From: Xylogone sp. PMI_703 | Lineage: Eukaryota; Ascomycota; Leotiomycetes | Reading direction: 5' to 3' | DNA length: 64,000 bases | Assembly: GCA_021399445.1 (NCBI GenBank) | Contig: JAJTUQ010000006.1 | Location: 1,488,001 to 1,552,000 of the forward strand | Shown: in pieces, positions 35,631-46,645 of the stretch | Layout of the letters: every line of letters starts with the position of its first letter | How positions within the stretch are numbered: position 1 is the stretch's first letter | The notes under the pieces: generated by a model | Seen by the model: the letters and a program-made list of their open reading frames with translations, nothing else | What the model was told of the DNA's origin: nothing | Database searches by the model: none | Position numbers and translations under genes: made by a program

Positions 35631-37312
35631 TTTTTATTCTACTATTTTAATGACCTTTGAATTCTACGCATTAATATATATTTTCGCTGCTTCTTTTTCA
35701 GTTCTCGGTAATCTTGATTTTTTGCAGGTGTTACGTTATTGATTAGCGTTGATAAAAGCTGGGTGAATCTGACCTCTTGTGAGGGGTACTTCCTGAGGCG
35801 ATTTGCAGTGATATCCTTGGCTATTTCTATATTACCCATAGGCATGTATTGATCTTTCATTTGATACGCTGGTGGCAAGATCTTGCTTCCTCGGTCCTTC
35901 TTGCCTCTATGATTGCTATTCAAGGTAACGAATTCACGGATGATTATTGAACTAACTATAAGCAATCCTGATTAGAAACTTAATACTTGCAACTCTAATC
36001 TTAAGAGGTTGAAAAATACATTAAATCTAATAATTAGCATTGAAGCTGCGCTGCAAAAATACATTATTTCATTATCTTTTTGTATGGGCATTGGGAGTCC
36101 AAATCTGTCATGTCACCATCCCCACCTTAGCAACACACCTCTCGGTCAAATTTGAATGGTGTTTCCATTTCCTCTTGTACGGCTAGAACTTACTGTAGTT
36201 GTCGTTGGAGTGGATTCCATTGCTGTCCAGATGATATGCTGAATTTGCCGGTATATCTGGTTCTGTCTACTGAATTTCACTATAACCCACCACTTCTTGG
36301 AAATTAAAAGAATGTTATTATATATATTATATCTTTTTAGAAACACTTGAAAAGCTTACTCTTGACTCATCGTCAATGTGAAGGAAGCGGAATTCAAAGC
36401 CATCTGAACAAATAACATAAAACTATAGCATTTTTCTTTTCACTCTTGGACTTCCTGGCTCTGTAAACAACTCCCAATTACTCTCATTTTAATACAATCC
36501 TTTTACAGTGTAAGGTGTAACTTACCCATAAATGACAAACATTGGATATCCCTTATTCTCGCAAATTCCCCCTTGACACCCAGATAACTACCATCTCCCT
36601 CGGACTCTCATAATATAAGCTGGAGTCAGCTATATCTGAATACGGTCTTTCCTTTTCATAAAAAACTGACTGGATAGTCAGCTTTAGTTTCTCATCGTAG
36701 ACACTGGAAGTGAAAGAGGTGCGGTCTATAATTATCCGCCTTTATCACTCGAGAAACTACTTCATCAACGAGTGTCTTCTCTGCTGCAATGCATAATACG
36801 AGTATCTGGTGGATGCACGTCGTCTATAGCCGGATACAGAGAATACCTCGATAAAGTAAGGTCGACTCGTGTCGACTTTGCCAAGTCTACAATGACGCCC
36901 TTTTGTATGATGTATAGGCCCAATTTTCGTTGAGAATTATTATTGGAGGCAATCTGTCGATAATGAAATCGTGTCTCCTTTGTAGAGCCTTATTAGTCCC
37001 AGGATATCATAATCCAGTGAATGCCCTTGTAGCTGTAAACTCTTCAGCGGATAGTTGAATACACCACCTCATCCCGCGCCTCAGTACCATATTCAACCTT
37101 ACTCTGACAAGGGCTTCACCGAGAAGAGACGACCGCATAACGTACAAATATACGCTCCATCTAGCGTCAATAGAGTGAACTGAGGAAATTGTTGTGAGTG
37201 TCAAAACTTGCGTAGCAGATCTGGTACATCGTACAGATGATCCGGATAAAGTTCCCAAAACGTCACCCCTAGTGTCTTGTTCTAGGTTAAAGATTGATAT
37301 AACATCTTTGTG

Positions 37313-38145
37313 TCAACGATGTAGCAGGTAACGCTGGGCCATAATTTGTATCAAAGTAATACCTGACCACCTTATACCGTTCATGCTAACCAGCATTCCT
37401 CGTGTGAGTGACATATGCGTAAAGATCGCATTCCTTTTGTTCATTCTTAACCAGAGAAAATGCGCCATCTGTTGTGGAAGGGGCTTGTCAAAGGTTGCAA
37501 GATAAGTCCTCCACGAAGCGGAATTTTCAAGCCTTTGCTCTTGACTGAGATTTTCCATACGAAAGCCCTCTGGTTCGAATTGGTTAGGAGGAATAGTCGG
37601 AGGCCACAATGCATGGAGTAAAAGGAATTGTTGATAGGTGATCTTTGATCTAATTACAAACTCCACTTTGTAACCTCTGCTTCATGGCTCGTACCCATCA
37701 CGAAGAAGCTGATTTACTTGGAATTCTTTTTTTCTGGATTCGCTTTTTGGGTGACTTTACCTTCTGCATAATAGTGTGAAACTTTAAATCTCGTCAATTT
37801 CCTACAATGTCTATGGTGTACCATATGTTCTGCGCCAATTTGGCAAATCGACATTTTTAGATTGTGATGGACCGATGGATCAAGTGGAGTATTAGTGAAC
37901 ATGGCCATCAGTTCCTGACTTGAGCTGTCATATTGCTCATTGTTAAGACCACGAACTTCTCTGATATTAATCGAGACAATATTTCCGGCTTCATTTTTGG
38001 GCAGATGCTTCGGATACCAGGGTTTGGCTAGAAGATTTGTTCTTTTCCGAGAAATTCCTCGTATGATCTTATTGAACTTCTCTCCCATTTTCTTCAGGTT
38101 CTCGAGTATCTTGTGTTCATTCCAGGCATCTTGAGTTCCTTGCAA
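37313..38145 (-). pseudogene. Unrecognised, probably decayed protein-coding remnant
   Basis: Two open stretches, 38145-37714 (143 codons, N-terminal part rich in Lys/Asn) and 37666-37313 (117 codons), can be joined in frame by a 41-nt GT...AG segment (37718-37678). That is short for an intron, and no upstream start or downstream end restores a full protein. Further protein-like segments upstream (38160-38400) and downstream (to about 36700) lie in other frames. I do not recognise the family. The pieces could be one degraded gene of more than 1.5 kb. Confidence 0.35.
37686..37735 (+). repeat. Copy B of the duplicated tRNA-Lys 3' flank
   Basis: It shares ggctc, then cccatcacgaagaagc, gattt, acttgga and a T-rich run in the same order as the sequence right after the tRNA-Lys gene at 35578-35630. 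No tRNA body precedes this copy. Confidence 0.6.
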
Positions 38146-38952
38146 CCTTCAATGGTCTGCAATCAAAATATCTTATCGAAGTTCCACGGTAAAGTTTTGC
38201 GATATTGCTCTCAATGTTTTTGCGTCCCACTTGTGCGTATCTGAGAAAGCAAAAATATCTGCGCCATCTTCAATGTCGGTATGGCTTCCAAGTACGCCTT
38301 TGTTAGCTTGAGGATCTTTGTTGCCTTGGGTATATACTCCGGTGTCTTGACCTTTTGGAACGATTCTCCTCCATCTAACATATCGTTAGATATAAAAGTT
38401 ATGAGAAAGTAATACCTGGGGCCATTTTAAGCATGATGCTTCCTAGTCCTCAGTCAGTTTTGCCTATACTTATTGGTTCTAATGAGAACCTCGTAGTATA
38501 GATAGATGTGATATTGGAAAGTGGAAAGAAAGCTGGATGAGCAACAAGTTTAAATAGACTCACAGAGACTTAGTGAATTAGTTCACTAAGTAGTTGTACC
38601 TACGGCAAGAGCTTCATGGGAAAACAACTCATCAAACTATTGAATACACATCTACATAGTGTATAGATAATATATAATTGAATAAACCTCATATTGAATA
38701 CAAACCGCCGGCTCTCCAAGTAATATAACATTGCAGTGCTCATCTACAACAACATGGAGATTGAATATAAATCCACTTAACGTTTATTTTTAGTAACACA
38801 TTTCAGAATTGTTCCTTTTCACTGTGTATAAGTATTCAATTTGATGGGATCGAATAAGAACGAGCATGCTGGTGCTTTTGCGGTATTGTTGAGGGTTCTG
38901 TAATGGCTGAGAGCAATATATTGGCGAATTGAGGCATTAGGGGCTTAAGGGG

Positions 38953-39036
38953 CAACTTCATCGCTAAGGCTGCATGAACTGCAGCGGGGTACTCCTGAAA
39001 CTCCTTACCCCTATTGATTCAAGGCACTATGCACAC
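38953..39036 (-). pseudogene. Relic of a third PNP-domain (NLR-type) sequence
   Basis: Translated on the minus strand, 28 codons align without gaps to the C-terminal PNP motif of both NLR-like genes. The order is Val-Cys, a degraded Asp-Tyr-Ala-Asp with one stop codon, then GKEFQEYPAAVHAALAMKL where NLR 1 has NKDWQEYAAAMAAAYAKEF. Upstream motifs (EMEAAG) are not clearly preserved. The stop and the loss of the aspartates indicate a dead fragment. Confidence 0.4.
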
Positions 39037-39288
39037 ATCTTCTGATAAACCCTTGCTGGCATGCAACATAATAGATTTGAGTAGTTGGACTCTGTTTAAT
39101 TAGTTCTCAACAATCATTGAGAGGTACTCCCTGAGTTCCCATCGTTGTCCCAGCTATAGCCGCTTCCGGCATATCAATCAAGGCTGTGGAATCACGCCAA
39201 ATCATTCTCACCCGCAATCAGGATCCTATTTCCTACCCATTGTGTGAAGTTGTTCCTGCTACCCATTCTGACTTATTCGGCATCGGAA

Positions 39289-39534
39289 TCAAGCGACACC
39301 TGATTTGATTTCCCTCTCAACCTCCACTTCAATACCGTTTCCCCGAATGGCCTGTTCCCTAGCCTCAGCCTTTGCATCTTCCTCATGTTTCGTCATTGAT
39401 TCTCTCCTCTTGTTCTTCGCCGCGTTTCCCGTGGATGATAGTTGCTCTATGGTCTCCTGATCCGTCAACCCGACGGTGACGGCCTTTTTCGCGTCCCGGT
39501 CCTCAGCTTCTTTTACTGCCTGATCTTCGGACAT
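39289..39534 (-). CDS. Small hydrophilic protein of unknown function
   Basis: An 81-codon frame starts with a good ATG (39534). The product is very rich in Glu, Lys, Ala and Arg, with no membrane segment or known motif, and is predicted to be disordered or helical. Short charged proteins of this kind are found in many ascomycetes. The coherent composition favours a real gene, but I cannot name a family. It sits at the edge of the AT-rich island. Confidence 0.45.
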   Translation of the reverse strand: MSEDQAVKEAEDRDAKKAVTVGLTDQETIEQLSSTGNAAKNKRRESMTKHEEDAKAEAREQAIRGNGIEVEVEREIKSGVA

Positions 39535-41752
39535 TTTGGTGGATTGGATCTGTAGTTATTGTGAGTATATGCTGTATGAAAAGTAAAAAGAAAAGAAAAA
39601 CCTGAGTGTAAAGTTGTTTCTATTGCAGTGGACTTTGTATATATTAGAGAAAGTGGACCGACATACATAAAGAATCAGCTAACGAGCCAGATGATTGAAT
39701 ATTCCCAGAATGGATAGCAAAGTCGTCAAAATAATCCGGCGCGTAGACTAACATAATATATCTCAGTCAATCAGCCTAGGATTGACTTATCCACTATCAC
39801 TGACTCTGGTCGCGTGTCATTCGATGTGTAACCACGTCCCTTTGTCTGAAAAGAAGTTGCCGCCTGCGGTGAGCTATTGGTTGCCTTGGTATTGTACGCA
39901 AGGTTTTAACTATACGCCTCCCTCCAATGTGAAAACACCATTCACCGAACCAGTTTGGGATAAAAGAAATAGTCCTGAGGTGATTGATCATTATGTCCCA
40001 TGTGAGACCCAATCCGGTGGAAGAAGGCTGCAAGGCACGGCGAACCCATGGCCCCTCTAAGCTGGTGCCTATGATGTCATGCACTGAACCGGGGGCATCG
40101 CGTTTCTTTTGTGCACCCCGGATTCATGACTAGAAAATGAATCTACGGTGACATTTACACTGAATTGAGTAACTGGGAATGGTGCATAGCGTATGAGGTT
40201 TCTTTAGGTCGAAAGTCATTAATTGCAATATACCTTGACTGAAGAGGCAGAGCTTAAATGCAGGAAGCGTGGGTATACCCGTTAAAAATATAGTGGATCT
40301 AAGATATATATTTACCACTTCTACTAACATAAGATATCCTTCAATCGATAATCACATATTTCATAGCAGTCCGCCAAGAGAGGCGGCTCATTCAACAAAG
40401 GTTAATAGTGGTCCAGATAGATCTGCAATGCATACAGACGTTTGCACAAATCAGTCGAATTGAAATCACTTAAACATTGATCAACCATCTGCACTCTAAA
40501 TTCACACATAATTAGGAACAGCATTAGTCCAGCAGGGAGGTTTCATACATTTCTTATTCCATTGTCGGAAATCCCTGCCAGGGGGTGTATGTTTAGTTTC
40601 ACGAGTTTCACATTTGTGCTACGTAGTGTCGTAGGAATCTCACGACTAGTGTGTTCGAATTTGGATCTATCTTAAATAAGTTACAATAAGACTTTTGGGC
40701 CAAGAGCCGGCCTTGTTCGCTCGTATCAGGTTTTTCATTCACCATAGACACACAGTTTGGCCGAAGTGAGCTCGTACTGAGTTTCTGATTTCTCTCAGAT
40801 GTGCAACAAAACATTGGCCAAAGCAAACTCAAACCCACGGCTTGATCACTAGTGGACAAAGACCACTTAACGCTAAGACATGGCCATGTATATCACTAAA
40901 ACTACATCCCCATCCATATAACCCAGAATAAGTGAGTATCCTCTCAACAAACACAACAGGCGCTGTAATGGTAACACGGTCAGGTCGAATTGTGGTTGTT
41001 GGAGGATGTTCCGAGGGTTCGACACGTCGCCAAAGACGTAGGCTGGGCCTCATCTTCCTAGGAGGCTTGAGCTGAACTTTTTTTGATGAATATTGTTTTT
41101 ATTTTTTAAGGGCAAGTTTTTCTCTCTTGAAGATTCTAGCGTAGTGATGATAATAAGATATATGAGAGGCTGAGTGCAAGACTGTAGCTGTAGCACAGTT
41201 AACAGTACTGAAATAGAAGTTGAACGAGCCGGGTGAAGAAAGAAACTCATTTCCAAAGACTCAAGGTTAAGCGGCACTTTCAAGGAAGAACGTATAATTC
41301 ATATGTGCTAGAAGTAGACCTGCTATGCCAAATACCCATGTATGCCAATCCGTGAGGAGACCATTATACCCAACCAGTGAAAGTTACCCAAAGACCCAAA
41401 AACGAAAGACATCCCTTTCAAAGCAAATGTAATTCCACAATTGCAGGAAATGCGTATGTATACGAGCATGCTAGACCAGCAGAGAAAATGCCCATTGTTG
41501 TCCCAAATATCCCAAATCATAAAAACAAACCCGACGTATACATAGATGAGACGATAACCAGATCATAGCCGCGTAATCCTAAACAGTAAAAGAAATCATA
41601 TCAATATCCTAACTCCGGGAATCTGGGTATCCGTATTCGTCAAATCAGTCTAAGGAGATATATACCCCCCGCCGAGTTATAGAAAATCATGCTCTAAAGA
41701 GATTCGGGACATCGTGAGAGCAGAAAACGAGGAAAGACAATGAGTGAGTGAA
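39535..41752. other. Intergenic region with no recognisable gene
   Basis: About 2.2 kb of mostly AT-rich DNA. Short open frames occur in all phases without known motifs. The right part contains the 3' end of the Rab-type GTPase gene. Confidence 0.45.
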
Positions 41753-42989
41753 TCAACAGCACCTCCTTGGCGGTTTACTTCTCACATCAGTCTCCGTCCG
41801 CTCTACCGTCGTCTGTTCGACATCCACAACATTACTGTTTGGCGTGGGAAAGCCCAACCAGCTCATCCGATCTCTCCCCACTCTGAAACTGCCCCTCCCA
41901 TTGCCCAGCCGGTCGAAATAGCCGCTCGCAGTCTCTCCGTACTCATCGATCCCGGGCGTGATTCCAGCTCCAGGAGTATTCACAGCTAATGCCAGTGCTT
42001 CTCTGGTTTTCCGGTTCTGCTCCACTAGTTTCCTCGTGATGACTCGAAAAACTTCATCTACACCCTCACCGCTCTCCGCGCTGATCTCGTGACAACAGTC
42101 CCAACCCACGTCCTGGCCCCAGAAGCCAGAAGAGCGCTTCGACGCCCCACCCACGCCCGCGGCGCCGCTGCCACTGCCGCTTCCACCAGCACCCATACCA
42201 GCTAGGAAATTTCTATACCCCGCCTCCGAGAGTACCCCGCTGCCAGCGCTGCCCATCCCACCCGGCGTGGCAGTTGCTGGTGGCGTAGAGCTCATTCCTG
42301 GTGCCAGATTGTCTGCAACGTATGCAATACATCGCTCGAAGGGGACTTCTCGGGCATTGGGATCACGAGTCACGATGTCAGCCTTGGTGCCCACCACATG
42401 TATTATTATATCGGAGGGGAGGTTGCGTCGGAGCTCGGTGAGCCAGATGCCCATTTCGAGGAAGGATTCGAGGTTCGTAATCGAGTAGCAGAGGATGCAG
42501 GCATTTGCGCCACGGTAGTATAGTCGAGAGATGGAGCTAGAAGCATGAGCGGTTAGCTTTAGCTGTTAAAGACCATATAATTTTGAAAATAAGAGCCAAA
42601 ATGCACGGTGCTTATAAATCCCGAAGCTCAGGAACACAAAAGATCCCAAGCCATCTTTAGCTTAAAAACCCCAACAAGCACAATAGCATATGTATATGCA
42701 ATATCCATAAAAAGGTAACACAAAAAAGCCCATACACATAGCACAAAACACAACACAAAAGAATCACAACATACCGAAACCGTTCCTGCCCCGCCGTATC
42801 CCAAATCTGCAACCGCACCACCGTATCACTCTGATCATCCACCACCCGCTTGGTCAAGAAGCTGGCCCCAACCGTGGACGCCGTAGCCCCGGGAGAGAAC
42901 TGGTTCTTGATGTAGCGCAGCAAGAGACTCGTCTTCCCCACGCCCTGGGCCCCGAGGACCACGATCTTAGCCTCGAGCGAGGAGGCCAT
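41753..42989 (-). CDS. Rab-family small GTPase with a glycine-rich insertion
   Basis: Exon 1 is 42989-42775 and exon 2 is 42536-41753, with a 238-nt intron (42774-42537, GTATGT...TTCTAG), giving about 332 aa. Motifs: P-loop GAQGVGKTS (13-21), switch I Thr within ATASTVGASF, WDTAGQERF (G3), then LYYRGANACILCYSIT, GTKAD (G4, 121-125) and EISAESG (G5, 222-228). The C-terminus RRCC is a geranylgeranylation signal, so the protein should cycle on membranes. The family usually has about 210 residues. The extra length comes from a Gly/Ser/Ala-rich insertion at about 151-212 between G4 and G5, and a tail of about 100 residues. The Rab5/21-like core suggests endocytic traffic, but the exact subfamily is not certain. 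Confidence 0.9.
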
Positions 42990-44621
42990 GATTTAGAGAA
43001 GAAGTGGAAAGAAACAAAAAAATGAGTGTAGGAAAAAACAAAAAGGAAAGGGCTCCAACGCGGTGGTGGTTTTTTCGAGGTGAGGAAGTTCGGAAGGGGC
43101 GTGTGTGGTTCGTGCGACTGGTGAACGGAAGTGGACGAGGCGCAAATGAAGGTGCTCTGTGCTTACAGGCTGTGCAAGGTGCAGTTGCAGTGCAGTTTGC
43201 AGCTCAGCTCAGCTCGGACACAGTCTTTCCCCAGTTTTTGACGACGAACCGTAACACAGGTTATGGTACTCTGCTGCTTATTTGCTATCTTCGCTCTCTT
43301 CTTTGCCTGTGCGCAACACGGACAGCAGCTGGAGAGAGACACACAAACAAACGCACTGGACTTATCGCAGGAGAAGGAACGGAACCACCCAGTAGCAACC
43401 TTGCAGCCTTCTTATGGGGTGGTTGTGGTGGTGGTGACACCCCGTAAGCAACGGGCTGGAATGTTTTTGGTCCCGTGTCGTGATGTAGGTAGACTTTCTT
43501 GTATTGTACCTCCGTACACTTCTCGGTCTGGCTCATCCACAGCTCGACCCCAGAAGAAGTGGCGCAGTGCCTTGTCAAACAAATTCCCCCCGACTTCCCG
43601 TGGATATTCAAGAGAATGCGCAGCTTCTGTCCGTCAGAGTGATGGAGGTGATGGATGCATTTGGGAAATAGATTTTGGTGAATCACCTGAAGGTAAAAGC
43701 AGGTGTTTAAAGTATATAGATGCTGTGGGGAGGAGAGATGTCGAGGTAAGAGGTGAGTGGTGAGGTGGTAGATTGTAGATTGTAGCTTGTAGCTTGCAGG
43801 TTACAAGTAATAGGTGATAGGACAGACACGGAACGGCAAGCCTTAAATTATTTATCCGTTATCTGACTGATAGCACAGGGCTCTTAAAAGAAGGAATGGA
43901 TCGCTTTCTGGCGGCTCTTCTCCCTCTCTCTGATACCGTAAATCCCATCTTATTCTTACCCATTTAAATTCCCAAGCCACGCTGCCCCACGTCATACTTG
44001 ACCCTACCCCCTCTTACGCCGCATTTTATGATCCAGGGTTCTTTGCGGGAGCGAACTAATTAAAAGGGTGCGCTTTGCGTTTTTGCCCTTCGGATGTCCA
44101 GATGGGGAAGTTGTCTAGTAAACTTGGTGTACGGAGTTACTTCCCAGCGTTGCATTTAGGGCATCATGTGTGCATAAAAGGTATGCCATGTGCAGTTCGG
44201 TGTGTGTATGTCGCAATATACTGTACATCAGTACAGTAGAGTGAGGGTATATCTTGACACATTAAAATTTATTTTGGCTGGCTAGAATTGATACACTCCG
44301 TAGCATCTTACATCAACTAACATTACAGATAACTCCAGGAAAACGTTCAGGCTCGCATGCTAACTCCACGCGCTGTTATACCGTCGCTCCTACACTCCCA
44401 AATGAATACCTCTCTTTCTTGCCTTGAAGCAAGTACTGGATATTCCTGTAGCTCTCCTGGCAAATGCACACTGGTCAGATATCCCCCACCATCCACCATC
44501 GGTTTCAAATCTCCCCACAATTACCACTTCTTATTTTCAACTCTGCAGTTATTAAACCATAACTTTCGTAAACTCGGCCCTTGCACTTGATAATTCGCGC
44601 AGGACGTGTCGAGGGACAAGC
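42990..44621. other. Intergenic region, Rab promoter / SUR7-family 3' end
   Basis: No gene is recognisable. The part next to 42990 is the Rab 5' leader and promoter. A short degenerate tandem repeat (gattgta and gcttgta units) lies at about 43770-43797. The rest shows mixed composition and no known element. Confidence 0.45.
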
Positions 44622-45642
44622 TTAGTATTCGTCCTTAACACGGTGCTGGCTCTCGCTGTCAACCAATGATCCGCGGGTTCGGCGACCACGACCCCATCCA
44701 CGGCTGCGTGTGGTGGTCGTCCTGGAGCGGTCTCGTCCAGTGAGACAGCCCAAGCACAGCAGTAACGATGCAAGGAACATGCATGCCCATGCAGCCCAGG
44801 TCCATCCAAACGCATAGCTCCCGAGGCGCGCATGAAGGCCATTCTCGTGGAAGATGTCACGGGCACGAACGAAGGTGGCACTATGGTAGTGTAAGTTGCA
44901 CTGAATTCAAGCTTCAAAAGGCACCAGAAGGTTGCTAAACTTACGTCATGAGAGCTGCTCCTAAGGTGAACCAGAACAAGGCGATGTAGAGGATGAAGGA
45001 TGAGATGCCGGATGCCAGACGGCTGCATGGAGCGAGGAGGCTGGTGAAGAAGGCAAAGACATCGAAGACGAGGCCCATCAGGAAGAAGACCCAGCCGAAC
45101 CGCCACATGTAGTAGAAGTAGGTCGATGTAGTTCCTTTGCCATGGTGTCTTTCTTCATGTTAGCAATTGTATCTCCACTATTAGTCCGTGTCTATTGGAG
45201 AAGAGCACTCACCCGACAAACTTCGAGGGAACATTTTGTGTGCCGCCAACCCAGGCGTATCCAAATGGCAGCGCAGGGACAGGCGAGCCACAGTTTCTGT
45301 TGTCGTTACCGCAGATATAGAAGTAGGTCCATTGCGAGAGTGGACGTCCACTACCGGGGAATCTCGAGGTATCGGCTTGCAGAAAGTAGGTCTTGCTGAG
45401 CGGGGTACTGTGTGTAACGCCGCTGAGGACGACGAAGAGGATGAAGAGGATCGATGCACCGATGAGAACTAGGGAGACAAGTCCCATCGTACCACCTGAG
45501 ATGTGCACATGTTAGTGATATCTGCACGTTCGACCCATTGATGCATTGATGCAAAAGGCATATATATGCCCTCTTATCGAAACTGAGGTGTCAAAAGGAG
45601 AGAGGAGGGAGGATGGTACTTACGAGCTGCAGCCGCCGCCAT
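44622..45642 (-). CDS. SUR7/PalI-family plasma membrane protein
   Basis: Four exons on the minus strand: 45642-45624 (19 nt), 45495-45213, 45148-44945 and 44880-44622. Introns are 128, 64 and 64 nt, giving about 254 aa. The start is MAAAAARGTMGLVSLVLIG, with the first hydrophobic helix at about 10-30. An outside loop carries WTYFYICGNDNRNCGSPVP, a cysteine pair typical of the family. Three more hydrophobic helices follow (FGWVFFLMGLVFDVFAFF; SFILYIALFWFTLGAALM; FGWTWAAWACMFLASLLL), then an Arg/Thr-rich cytosolic tail. Family knowledge: SUR7-type tetraspan proteins mark eisosome or cortical patches in the fungal plasma membrane. The tiny first exon rests on GTAAGT and a CTAAC branch and makes the frame continuous. 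Confidence 0.87.
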
Positions 45643-46645
45643 TATGAATTATACCTCAACGGGTGTATATTATTATAGTATCGACGGGATATAGAACAAG
45701 GAGAGCTGGGGGACCCAGGGAAGGGCGAGAGAGAAGAAATATATCTGCAGGCCCGGGACGTCGAATCAGTCGATTACTCACGAGAGTGCGTTCTTGGAAC
45801 TTAGTTCGCCTCGCTGAACTGTCCCTCTTATCGTCACACGAACCTTGGAAGCGGAAGGAAAGCTTAAGCTTAGACCAGGATCCTCGCACTTGCAATTACC
45901 GCGTAATTGGCTTCTTGCAGTGTATACTGTGTAATCAAACGCAATATATCTTCTGCAGTTAATACTGTCAGAGAGAGCAGCGAAGATAAAGAACCTTCCA
46001 TCACCAGCTGCTAAGACACAGCATCGTCATCTGCGTCCACCTGGGCGGAGGATTTGCTGTCACTTACATCATTGGCCTCGGCACCACGCCCATGACGACG
46101 ACTGGCTGCATCTCCATGTGACATGGCTCTGACATGGGGTCTGCCCGCATCGGGTCCGATTAGCGAAAACCTTATCCAGAAGCGCTGTAGCGGGCGATCC
46201 CTGCTAGCTGGAAGCAGCCTAGCGAGAGCAGCGAACCGGGCAGTTGTGATGCGTATCACGTGATATAGATCCGATCGCAGATCGCAGCGCTAGTGACGTC
46301 ATCGGAAGCGATATCACATTTTTTCTTGTAAGCCTCATATTTGAGGCTGTAATAACGATCAACGTATGAGCGTATTTGCTTTTGTCATTATGGAAGATCT
46401 CTCTTTTGACCGCAGAGGAGCACAAGGCTGAAAACTGCCAGTAGTATGTTAGTTTGGTGAGAACACAATTCGTCACTGTTCCGTCTCAGCCTTCTCTAGC
46501 CCCATCAGAATACCTTCACCACACACCTCATCTCCCTGCTCCGGCACACCCCTCATTCTGAGCTCTGGCCATCCTCAGGACAGTCTCTCTGCCTTAGAGA
46601 CAGAAGAAGCCTACTTAGAACTCATAAGGGAAAAAAAGAAAACCA
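45643..46645. other. Head-to-head promoter region, SUR7-family gene / lip2
   Basis: One kilobase between divergent starts with no recognisable gene. It contains the E-box and CRE-type palindromes listed separately at 46254-46301. Confidence 0.5.
46254..46301. promoter_or_regulatory. E-box palindrome and CRE octamer in a divergent promoter
   Basis: TATCACGTGATA (46254-46265) is a perfect 12-bp palindrome with a CACGTG core, the site for bHLH or Cbf1-type proteins. Thirty base pairs on, TGACGTCA (46294-46301) is a full CRE/ATF site. Between them gatcgcag occurs twice in a row. The sites lie about 350 bp from the lip2 start and 610 bp from the SUR7-family start. Confidence 0.5.

Larger units (their letters stand above)
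35582..38952. other. AT-rich gene-poor stretch with decayed coding sequence
   Basis: No intact gene is recognisable. Several minus-strand pieces look like former coding sequence because protein-like segments continue by jumping frames: 35965-35642 (107 codons, Lys-rich), 37258-36700 in mixed frames, and 38145-37313. None matches a family I can name. The base composition is clearly more AT-rich than the housekeeping regions on either side. Confidence 0.5.

Noticed and set aside
39782..40060. 92-codon open frame on the + strand as a gene
   Set aside because: No motif, no splice partner and an equally long frame on the opposite strand over the same bases.
40950..41040. tRNA-like gggttcgacac near 41013
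   Set aside because: No acceptor stem, D arm or anticodon arm can be folded around it.
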